This document shows, piece after piece, positions 17,681-25,599 of a stretch of 64,000 nucleotides of DNA. The stretch is taken from the NCBI GenBank assembly GCA_963745765.1, contig CAVUYQ010000015.1:372001-436000 (forward strand). The letters are read 5' to 3'. Each line of letters starts with the position of its first letter. The stretch's first letter is position 1. A model generated the notes under the pieces. The model saw only the letters and a list, made by a program, of their open reading frames with translations. It was not told the DNA's origin and ran no database searches. Source of the DNA: Ww85 sp963745765 (GTDB taxonomy: Bacteria; Desulfobacterota; Desulfobulbia; Desulfobulbales; Desulfocapsaceae). The translations under genes were made by a program, and so were the position numbers.

Positions 17681-19393
17681 GTTTTTCACTCTGTTGTGGT
17701 ATGGTGATGGTGAAAGCAGTGCCCTGGCCGACATGCGATCGCACGGTTATTTCCCCTCCGAGCTTTTTAATTAAGCCATAGGTGATGGATAAACCAAGCC
17801 CGGTACCTTTGCCTGTTTCCTTGGTGGTAAAAAATGGTTCGAAAATGTGCGGCAGGACGTCGGTCTTCGATACCGGAGACCGTTATCCTGGATAACAACC
17901 CGGACATCACCTGCTGTCAGTGGGTCATGATGGTAATTGTCCCATCCTTGCCGATTGCATCAATGGCATTGTTGATGATATTTAAAAAATCTGCTGTAGT
18001 TGCAGGCGATCGCTGGTGATCAGCGTGACAGATTTTCCTGAATTGCAGGTTTACATTGATCCTGCTGTAGATCATGGAGTTTTCAAGAAACAGCAGAACT
18101 TCTTTGATAATGTCATTAACCTGCAGGACTTCAGGCGCACATCAGTGCGCCGGGCAAAGCCGAGAAGGCGATGGGTGATGGCTTTGCATCTCTCGACACT
18201 CTGATTGATCACCGTCAGGCAATTCTGAATCGTTTCCTTGTGTTCGAAACCGGCGGACATCGAGCAGGAGATCTTCGATCAAGCCGGTCTTCTGATGAAT
18301 AATGGCCAGCGGGTTATTGATCTCGTGGCCGACCCCGGCTGCCAGTCGGCCGATAGAGGCAAGCTTGTCCGTATGTTCTGCATCCTTCAGCATGTTCAGC
18401 TGCATTTCCTCGGCTTTACGGATAAGGCTGGTAAGGAGGGTTGCCAGGATGTAGACAATCAGAACACTTATCGCCAGACAGGCAGCAATAGTGATGACGA
18501 GTTTGCTTCGAAACTGTATCCAGTGCTCGTGATGAATGTACTGCTTTTTGACGAGAACCAGAGACCAGGGGGTGTTGTTAACCTTCTCGATTATCCGGGA
18601 TACTGTTTTCCCTTTCATCGGTGACAATGCTGCGGACTCCAGTCGTTATCTCGAAGTCAACGCGAGTGAGTATCGGGCCGTAAAAGCGCGATGTTGTCTG
18701 CAGTGGACCCTGTTAATCCACGAGGAAAAGATCATCCGAAGCATCTGTTTTTATGGTGTCTATAAAATGCTGCAGCGTGAGAGCATCGATGGTTGCCCTG
18801 AGCACCCACATCTCACCCGTCACGGGGTCCAGGTTGTTGACGGCGATGGAAAAATGGGGCACCTTTCGGTAGCCGGTATAAACCCCGCTGATATATACGC
18901 CTCTGTCTGAAACTTCACCTGAACCACTCTTCGCGGGAATAATCCGTACCCTTGAGATCGTACGGACCCCAATAATCCTGTTGTATTCCGGTATGGTCGA
19001 TGACACCAAGATCTGCGAAAAAGGGATATTGCCGTTTGAGCCTGACAAAGAGTTTTTCCAGGTTGTCATCGATCATCAGCTCTTTATAACGATCTCTGCG
19101 GGCGGTGAACTTTACCACGGATTTGAGGTTGGCAATAAGCGCTTCAATTGATGTTGACCTTGCCGTCGAGCTGCCATTGCAGTTGATCGAGTTCTCTCTT
19201 TCTGCAGAAGATCCTTATAATAGTAGTACCCCAGTCCGGCAACGTTTACGACCGGTCCAGCGATGATAATCGTTATCACAAGAATGAGTATCAGCCGGAA
19301 CTGGCCGTAATTTCTCCTGTTCAGGCCAAGATCAATAGAGCTTTTCAGAGCCCTCGGGATGATTTTCTCGCCAGGCCGGCAAGTGTTTTTCAT
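17664..19393 (-). pseudogene. Membrane sensor histidine kinase with double-Cache-like sensor, multiple frameshifts
   Basis: Several overlapping minus-strand frames assemble into one sensor kinase of about 570 residues. It has a first membrane helix (LILILVITIIIAGPVVNVAG), a periplasmic Cache-type sensor (GVIDHTGIQQDYWGPYDLKG, then YISGVYTGYRKVPHFSIAVN), a second membrane helix (ITIAACLAISVLIVYILATL), a HisKA motif (GRLAAGVGHEINNPLAII) and HATPase remnants ending GQGTAFTITIPQQSEK. The frame is broken at least five times, near 19120, 18915-19070, 18630-18710, 18250 and in the ATPase part. The start at 19393 overlaps the stop of the preceding gene (ATGA). It is paralogous to the kinase at 30.8-32.5 kb. 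If the breaks are real the receiver at 17279 has lost its partner. Confidence 0.83.
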
Positions 19394-19755
19394 AAGGATA
19401 AATGCTCATTTTGATGGTTAACGAGAATTTCGCCCTGGCTCAATGTGCCTGAGATTGCTCTGTCCATGACGCTCAGCCAGTCTCCAATAACACCATCAAG
19501 TATTTTTACCTTTTTCCATACCAGAAAATTGTAATGCAACTCTTCTATTCCTCCACAGACGAGATCGGTAATATTTTCTTTAACGACCATCTGGCAAATT
19601 CCTCTTCCGAGGGGCGTTCCATAATAATTGTTCTGGGCTCTCCTATCATTGAACCGTTCTCAAATCGAACAATGAGTGATTTCTGTGGCAAGATCAAATC
19701 GAGGTGCGACAAAATCTCCCTGGACGGGTATCAGTAATTTTCGCACGGCAACCAT
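19390..19755 (-). pseudogene. NifX/NifB-type (dinitrogenase FeMo-cofactor family) small protein, two compensating frameshifts
   Basis: From ATG 19755, preceded by an AGGAGG ribosome site, the frame reads VRKLLIPVQGDFVAPRFDLA, the start of the FeMo-co biosynthesis domain family (PF02579). One extra base near 19682 shifts to IVRFENGSMIGEPRTIIMER. A missing base near 19597 shifts back to the third frame QMVVKENITDLVCGGIEELH, which runs to the stop at 19390. The reconstructed protein is about 120 residues, normal for this family, including the VCGGI motif that usually precedes the metal-linked end. Small NifX-like proteins next to sigma-54 regulators are common in sulfate reducers and need not mean nitrogen fixation. 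The gene lies between the sigma-54 activator and the sensor kinase and overlaps the kinase start by four bases. Confidence 0.75.
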
Positions 19756-19761
19756 CTCCTC

Positions 19762-21185
19762 CTATTTCAACAAGCCGTATTTTTTCATTTTTCGCCATAA
19801 CTTCATGCGTCCCCATCCGAGAGCTTGCGGCGGTTTGTGTTCTGTTGCCCCCGTGTTCTTTCAGGGCGTCAATAATCATCTGCCGTTCGATATCGAGCCC
19901 AGCTTTCTCCTTAGCTTCCTGGTTTCCGGAGCCGCTTCTCCCGGTCGGCTGCTCGCCAGTTTGTGCAGCTGGTTGGCTGCCGGTTCAATCACTGTGTCTT
20001 CCTGATCGTCCTGCTGCCGGTGTTTTTCAAACAGATAGGGGGGCAGATGTTCCTTATTTATCTTTTTCCGTTTGCAGATATTGACGGCATATTCGACAAT
20101 ATTACTCAGTTCCCTGATATTACCGGGATAGTGATAATCGAGTAGGGTCTGCATGGTGCTCGGGGTAAATCCGACGATGGTTTTATCAAGCGCCCGGGTG
20201 AATTTTTGCAGAAAATGATCAAGCAGATAACGGATATCGTCCCTCCCGTTCCCGCAGGGGCGGAAGATGGACATGCAGCACATTGAGACGGTAAAAAAGA
20301 TCTTCCCGGAATTTGTTTTTCCTGCACCTGGTCCCTCAGTGGACGGTGCGTCGCCGCAATAATCCTGACATCAACACTGATCTTGTGCTCACCTCCCACC
20401 GGGATAAACTTCCGGTCATCGAGAACCGAAAGGAGTTTTACCTGCAGGGGCAGAGGCATGTCACCAATCTCGGTCAGAAAGAGCGTGCCTTTATCGGCCA
20501 TTTTGAACATTCCCGGTTTGTTTCTCGTGGCACCGGTAAACGCCCCTTTTACATGCCCGAAGAGTTCCGACTCGAGAAGGCCGATCGGCAGAGCGCCACA
20601 ATTGATCTTGATGAACGGAAATCCCGACCCGGGATGATTTTTGATGAATGACTTCAGCAATCTTGTCTTTCCCGGTGCCTGTTTCTCCTGTTATCAGACA
20701 CAGAAGCATCCGTATGGGCCATCAGCGGGATCATATCAAATACTTTCTGCATCTTGGGGCTGTAGCCGATTATTTCGACAGAAGTGAAATCCGCTGAGTC
20801 CCGGCCTTTTTCTCCGTCTCTCGCGCGGAGATATCCTCGATCATTACCATCAGGCCGCAACGGCTTTCATTTTCTTCATCCAGAATGACATGGTGTACTG
20901 CACCGGGATTTTCCGTCGATAGCAATTAAGGATATCTCCTCTCACCGAAACAGACTCCCCGGTCTGCAGCACCTGGCTGTAGAGCTGGCCCCGTGTATTG
21001 CCGGTGTTGCTGCGGATGACAAGTTCCCCATGGAGTCCCAATACTTTTCCCATTGCATAGCCGGTCATGGCTTCCATCAACCGGTTCATGATGATGATCC
21101 TGCAGGATGTATCAAGGACCATTACCGGGTAGGGAATGCCTTCCAGCAAAAATGCGATATCTGGTTTAAAAGATGCTTTCATCAT
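19762..21185 (-). pseudogene. PAS-domain sigma-54-dependent transcriptional activator, multiple frameshifts
   Basis: Fragments in different minus-strand frames add up to a PAS, AAA+, Fis activator of about 470 residues. The PAS domain reads GIPYPVMVLDTSCRIIIMNR. The AAA+ part has Walker A ITGETGTGKDKIAEVI, the sigma-54 loop HVKGAFTGATRNKPG and FLTEIGDMPLPLQ. The HTH, in its natural frame, ends LWRKMKKYGLLK with a stop at 19762-19764. At least five single-base shifts separate these parts. The GAFTGA loop and most core residues are conserved, so decay is recent or the breaks are sequence errors. With a PAS sensor and no receiver it would have responded to a small molecule or redox state. Likely targets are the transporter upstream and the NifX-like gene seven bases downstream. 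Confidence 0.83.
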
Positions 21186-21261
21186 GTCGCCGGATTGTTT
21201 TCTTGGATAACATTTACAAATAACGCAATACCCGGATTAAGGTAAACCGCTTTCTATATCG

Positions 21262-22871
21262 TCAAGCGTATCTCAGCCAATAGGAAATCGATCTTTTTTT
21301 CGCAGAGCCGGTAAGACCGGCTTCTTTACTCAATCTCCACACGTTTAGTGTATCATCGGCACCTTGGTGACCATGCCCATCAATGGCCATATCGACGGTG
21401 ACAGCCAGCCAGGTCACCGCCATCAGCAGGATACTTGCCGGAATTCCGAACTTCACGAACTCGCCCGTGGTGAACTGTCGCGAGTTGTAAGCGATAGCAT
21501 TAGGTGCGGCGCCGACAAGCAGAAGAAATGGCATGCCTGCCGTAATCAATGACGAGAACAGGATCACTTCACCGCTCACTCCCAGGTACGGTGCGATAAC
21601 CAGGGCTACCGGCAGCGAGATGGCGATAGCGGCTACGTTCATGATGAAGTTGGTCATGATCATTACGAAAAAAGCCATGCCGAGTACAAAGATGATTCCA
21701 GGGCGCGTCTTTGAACAGTTGCAGCCAGTTGACGGCCAGCCACTTTGCTGCTCCCGGTCTCCCATAAACAAAAGCCGATGGACATGGCACCGGCAAAGAG
21801 CAGGATGATGTTCCAGGGAATTTCTTCCAGGTCATCCAGATCAAGAATGTTGAACAGAAAAAAGGCGATGGTCGAGCAAAGCATGATGGCCGTCTTGTCA
21901 AGGCCCGCCAGCGCAGGAATGAAATTTTTCAAGGCGATGATCAGGATGGTAGAGAGGACGATTGCAACCGTGGCGATCTCACGGCGGCTCCATCCTCCCA
22001 ATTCGGCGTACATGCGCTTTGATCGTTCCTTGAGACCCTCGATGCGGCTTTTCTCGGGTCGGCAGAAGATCATGAAGAATCCCCAGAGCAGGAAGACCAT
22101 CAACCAGCCGACAGGGAACATGTACATACTCAGCTTGAAAAAACTGATCTCCACGTTCATGATATCCTTGTAAAAACCTAAGGCGACAGCGCCGCGTGCG
22201 GCTCCGAGAAGCGTTATGATGCTGCCGGCACCCGCCACGTAGGCCATACCGATGAATAATCCCTTGCCAAACCTGGTAGGTTCGCCGTTGTCTGCGTAGA
22301 AGGTGTGGATGGTCATCAGCAGCGGGAACATGGTGGCTGCTACAGCGGTGTGGGCCATCACGTGAGTCAGTCCGGCAGTCAGCACGAAGCAGCCCAGATA
22401 GATCATACTTGTCTTCTCTCCGACGAAGGAGAGCATCTTGTAGGCCAGCCGTTTGGTCAGGCCTGTCTTGGTAAAGACCATGCCGATAACGATAGAACCG
22501 AAAATGAACAATACCGACGGGTCCATGAAATCCTTAAAGGCGACGCTGGGACTCCTGATAAGAAAGAGGGCCTGCAGAGCACCGATGGCAATACTGGTTA
22601 TACCGATCGGCACCACCTCAAACACCCACCAGGTGGCAGCCAGTGCAAAAACTGCCAGCGCACCTTTGGCCTGTGTGCTGAGCACAAAATGTTTACCCAG
22701 AGGATCGATGGCATCAGGCCACGGCGGGCACCAGTAAATAAACGCGAACAATCCGAGACCCAGGCAAATGAAGAAGACACGTTTCCAGTTTAATTCCAGG
22801 GCTATTTTCGTCCAACTCTTATTCGCGAGCGCTATACTGCCGCCGAGAGCTGATTCGTTTGCTTGAGACAT
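21262..22871 (-). pseudogene. SLC13/DASS-family anion transporter (dicarboxylate or sulfate), two frameshifts
   Basis: Membrane transporter of the divalent anion:sodium symporter type. The N-terminal 380 residues read cleanly from ATG 22871, with many membrane helices and the motifs FAGAMSIGFCLWETGSSK and HVMAHTAVAATMFPLL. The frame then breaks near 21755 (the lost frame continues KWLAVNWLQLFKDAP) and again near 21700, after which FVMIMTNFIMNVAAIAISLP and the ending resume. Reconstructed length is about 500 residues, normal for the family. The conserved SNT-like region is present as APNAIAYNSRQF. Substrate may be a C4-dicarboxylate or sulfate/sulfite. It sits between receiver genes and the sigma-54 activator, which suggests it is a target of this signalling set. 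Confidence 0.83.
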
Positions 22872-23034
22872 TCTATTCACCTATATGTATGGAATTTCGA
22901 TCTCATCGGGAATTCCAGGCAAGCCTACGGTTATGCGATCATTAAGCTATTCCTGTTCCAGGTTGTTATCTGGAGGCAGATGTTCTCTGAACAAGGCGAC
23001 GAGCAATGAGGACCGGGGTCTTAGCGGTTGCGCC

Positions 23035-23475
23035 TTACCACGCCTTACTTTTCAGAATAGTTTTTATTTCTTCTTTCGATTGTTTCTGGAGAATGAGAAT
23101 CCGCTTGTTCCGTGCCTCTTCGATTTTGTTAAGAAGTTCCTTGAAATCAACGGGTTTCTCAAGGAAATCTTCAGCTCCGAGTTTCATGGCTTCAATGCTG
23201 GTTTTGATGGTTCCATGCCCGGTCAAAATAATTATTTCTGCATCGGGATGACTATCTTTGATGGTCTTCAGCGTTTCCATTCCGTCCATGCCCGGCATGG
23301 AGAGATCAAGGACAATGGCATCGAACTCCTGCCCATCCACAAGCTGTATAGCTTCTTCTCCCCGAGTTGCGCCGGTAACCTTTAAGCCGCGCACCTCTAG
23401 ACGCTGAGAGAGTGAACGGATGAAATCCTCTTCGTCATCAACCAGCAGGACATTGCCTTTCATTTGTTTTTCCAT
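23035..23475 (-). CDS. Response regulator, receiver domain with short helical tail
   Basis: A 146-residue receiver protein. NVLLVDDEEDF is the acidic pair, AIVLDLSMPGMDGME holds the phospho-Asp, ILTGHGT the Thr and FLEKPVD the Lys. A charged helical tail of about 20 residues follows the domain. There is no DNA-binding part. It is 43 bases downstream of the pseudokinase-receiver fusion and 160 bases upstream of the DASS transporter. It belongs to the same paralogous group as the other single receivers in the island. Confidence 0.9.
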   Translation of the reverse strand: MEKQMKGNVLLVDDEEDFIRSLSQRLEVRGLKVTGATRGEEAIQLVDGQEFDAIVLDLSMPGMDGMETLKTIKDSHPDAEIIILTGHGTIKTSIEAMKLGAEDFLEKPVDFKELLNKIEEARNKRILILQKQSKEEIKTILKSKAW

Positions 23476-23518
23476 GGCGGGTTATTTCCTCTTTTCTGAT
23501 GAAATCGGTGATTATTAG

Positions 23519-24733
23519 TTATGCTGCGGCCTGCGAATGAACTTTTTCATTGGCGGCCTTAATGGTTGCCGACAACTCCTCGATATCGACCGGCTTATTC
23601 ATGTATGCGAAGGCACCGAGATCCATGCAATCCTGCATATCCTTGCTCGTTCCATGACCGGTAAGGATGATTACCTCGACCTCTGGAGCTATCTCTTTGG
23701 TTCGCCGGAGGACTTCAACTCCATAGAGACCGGGCATTTTCAGATCCAATACCATTACATCAGGACGATCTTCGGCAACTATCTCCAGGGCATCTTCCCC
23801 GTTATACACACCGTAAGTTCCGACATCACGACTGATGAGCCGTTGTGAAACCGTCTGGACGAACTCCTTCTCATCGTCTACGAATAAAACCTTGGAGGGC
23901 AGTTCAAATTTTTGATTTCGATAAATGGAATCACTGGAGGTGGCACCTTGAGCCAGCTCAACATTACGGACCCCCTTGACCTGCTTGACTATTTCGGTGA
24001 GCTTTGCCTTCAGGCTGCTGTGGTTGAGAACACTCTGCCGGGCTGTCAGCTGGATATCTCCATCGCTTGCCTTGATGATCATGTTATGGCCATGAAGGAG
24101 CAATATCCGTTCGACCTCAGCCGCCAACCGCATGTCGTGAACAGCATTTTGGGATTCACTGGTTTGTAACACGGATGTTTTATGGTAACATTTCGATATT
24201 TCATCAATTAATTCTTCCTTTGACTTGTTCTCCACCGGTAATACCAGATCATAGAGCGTTGGGTCATAGGCCTCTTTATGGAAAAGGAAATCAGTCCAGC
24301 TGTAGGCACTGACATCATGATTCCTGATTGCTTTCTTAGCCACGCTTTTGGAAAGCCCTTCTTGCATGGCAGAAGCGATCCTGGCTTGTTTTTTGTCTAC
24401 AGCCAATATCCGCAGGACATGGGTTACCTGTGGCGGAATAAGTGACGCGAGAAAACCATGGAAAAGGTGGGATTCAGGTACACTGAGTTTGTCCGCCAGT
24501 ACCAGGCGGAACATATTTATGATTATTTCTTTTTCGAGGGTGAACTGATTAAAGACTGAGGTTCGACCGTACATTATCTTTTTCAATTTTTCCGGATCGA
24601 TCCCGAATCTTTCCTGTGTTTGGGTGAACAGGTCGAGGTCGTTATAATTCGTCAGCTTGAGATCGTTTTGTAACTCGCCGATAACATCAGCGACGGGAAT
24701 GTATGTGCAGGGGAACAGAGCAATGGATGACAT
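23519..24733 (-). CDS. Degenerate cytidylate-kinase-like domain fused to a BON-like segment and a receiver domain
   Basis: A 404-residue fusion. Residues about 1-200 resemble the cytidylate kinase-like family (PF13189): the second half (EGLSKSVAKKAIRNHDVSAY and LYDLVLPVENKSKEELIDEI) is clear. The family P-loop (ISRxxGSxGxEIA) is replaced by ALFPCTYIPVADVI and the VGRGA motif by HLFHGFLAS, so nucleotide phosphorylation is unlikely. Residues about 210-270 (EVERILLLHGHNMIIKASDG) look like a BON-type domain. Residues 281-404 are a complete receiver (VDDEKEF, Asp330, Lys380). A close relative without the receiver and with a better P-loop is at 45638-46411. This could be a ligand-sensing pseudokinase controlled by phosphorylation; that is inference. 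ATG 24733 is followed by 30 other residues before any alternative start. Confidence 0.8.
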   Translation of the reverse strand: MSSIALFPCTYIPVADVIGELQNDLKLTNYNDLDLFTQTQERFGIDPEKLKKIMYGRTSVFNQFTLEKEIIINMFRLVLADKLSVPESHLFHGFLASLIPPQVTHVLRILAVDKKQARIASAMQEGLSKSVAKKAIRNHDVSAYSWTDFLFHKEAYDPTLYDLVLPVENKSKEELIDEISKCYHKTSVLQTSESQNAVHDMRLAAEVERILLLHGHNMIIKASDGDIQLTARQSVLNHSSLKAKLTEIVKQVKGVRNVELAQGATSSDSIYRNQKFELPSKVLFVDDEKEFVQTVSQRLISRDVGTYGVYNGEDALEIVAEDRPDVMVLDLKMPGLYGVEVLRRTKEIAPEVEVIILTGHGTSKDMQDCMDLGAFAYMNKPVDIEELSATIKAANEKVHSQAAA

Positions 24734-25209
24734 GGTAAACCCTCTTCGGCAAAGTTTTAAACTCCTTTTTCATAGTATTATGAAGCTACCTTTGTCTTCC
24801 TGCTTTGCACAATCCATGCCTGATGTTATATCCCGGTAGTATCGATATGTTATAGGGCTGTGTCCGGCATAATGATAGATGGTTGTCTGTTCCGGCGTGT
24901 ATCTGGTGTAACATAATGTATCATATGTATCTTATAGTATCAACATGTATCAGTCGGCCCGTTCCCGGCTTGACTGTTTAAAAACGGGCAGGCGGGGCTT
25001 TTCTGAAATGGATTGTGGTGAAAACGATCAGCATCTTGGAGAACTGACAGTACTTCTGCTCATCGGGTGTCGGGGAAATGCTGACACCACGAGAGTTATA
25101 CGCTCTTCCGAAAGGAGCGGTGACTTGTTTACACCCTGTTACCCGGGCATATCGATGAAAAGAGATAGCTTGTCGGGGTGTACATATCAGGAAACGATGG
25201 CCGGCGTGA
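24734..25209. other. Intergenic region with phased GTATC repeats
   Basis: About 475 bases between the receiver gene ending at 25210 and the pseudokinase-receiver gene starting at 24733. No gene is recognised; the small plus- and minus-strand frames here lack ribosome sites and domains. The region upstream of 24733 is AT-rich and carries the repeat cluster described separately, so it probably holds the promoter of that gene. Confidence 0.55.
24899..24951. repeat. Cluster of GTATC direct repeats at about 10-base phase
   Basis: GTATC occurs at 24899, 24918, 24927, 24937 and 24947, the last four spaced 9, 10 and 10 bases apart, mostly within TGTATC. A sixth copy is at 24839. Spacing of one helical turn is typical of a regulator that binds cooperatively on one face of DNA. 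It lies about 170-220 bases upstream of the gene starting at 24733. Confidence 0.5.
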
Positions 25210-25599
25210 TCACGAATCTTTTCTGGAAATTTTTCTTTTTGCGAGAATAATTTTCTCGAATAATTCAGAGAAATCGATCGGCTTGAGACAATAATCAAAG
25301 GCCCCCTTTTTCATGCAATTGATTCCAGTGTTCAGTGAGGCATGGCCGGTAAGAAAAATGATCTCCATGTCCGGTTGGACTTTCTTCATCTCGGCCATGC
25401 ACTCAAATCCATTAAGACCCGGCATGCTAATGTCCATGATGACCACATCAAAATGTTCTCTTGCCAGCAAGTCAAGAGCCTCCAGGCAGCCATTGGCGGT
25501 TTCGAAAGCCATTTTCCGGCGGGAAAAAAATTTCCCCATAATCTCAAGGAAGTCCGGCTCGTCATCAACCAGCATAATTTTTGTATTCTCATTCATCAT
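25210..25599 (-). CDS. Response regulator, receiver domain only
   Basis: About 129 residues from ATG 25599 (a second ATG follows at 25596). The receiver residues are complete: IMLVDDEPDF, phospho-Asp in VVIMDISMPGLNGFE, FLTGHAS and YCLKPIDF. A longer open frame upstream to 25680 lies inside the PEP-synthase-like gene and is less likely. Its start overlaps the stop of that gene by about 11 bases, so the two are translationally coupled. No output domain is present; its target may be the PEP-synthase-like protein itself. Confidence 0.88.
   Translation of the reverse strand: MMNENTKIMLVDDEPDFLEIMGKFFSRRKMAFETANGCLEALDLLAREHFDVVIMDISMPGLNGFECMAEMKKVQPDMEIIFLTGHASLNTGINCMKKGAFDYCLKPIDFSELFEKIILAKRKISRKDS

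Noticed and set aside
19390..19755. Nitrogen fixation cluster suggested by the NifX/NifB-type gene
   Set aside because: No nif structural genes are present, and small NifX-like proteins are common outside nitrogen fixation.
22305..22793. Plus-strand open frame of 162 codons inside the DASS transporter gene
   Set aside because: Antisense to a gene with clear family motifs; no ribosome site and low-complexity His/Gln-rich translation.
24899..24951. GTATC repeats considered as a CRISPR array
   Set aside because: Units are only five to six bases with no spacers of constant length and no cas genes; they fit an operator better.
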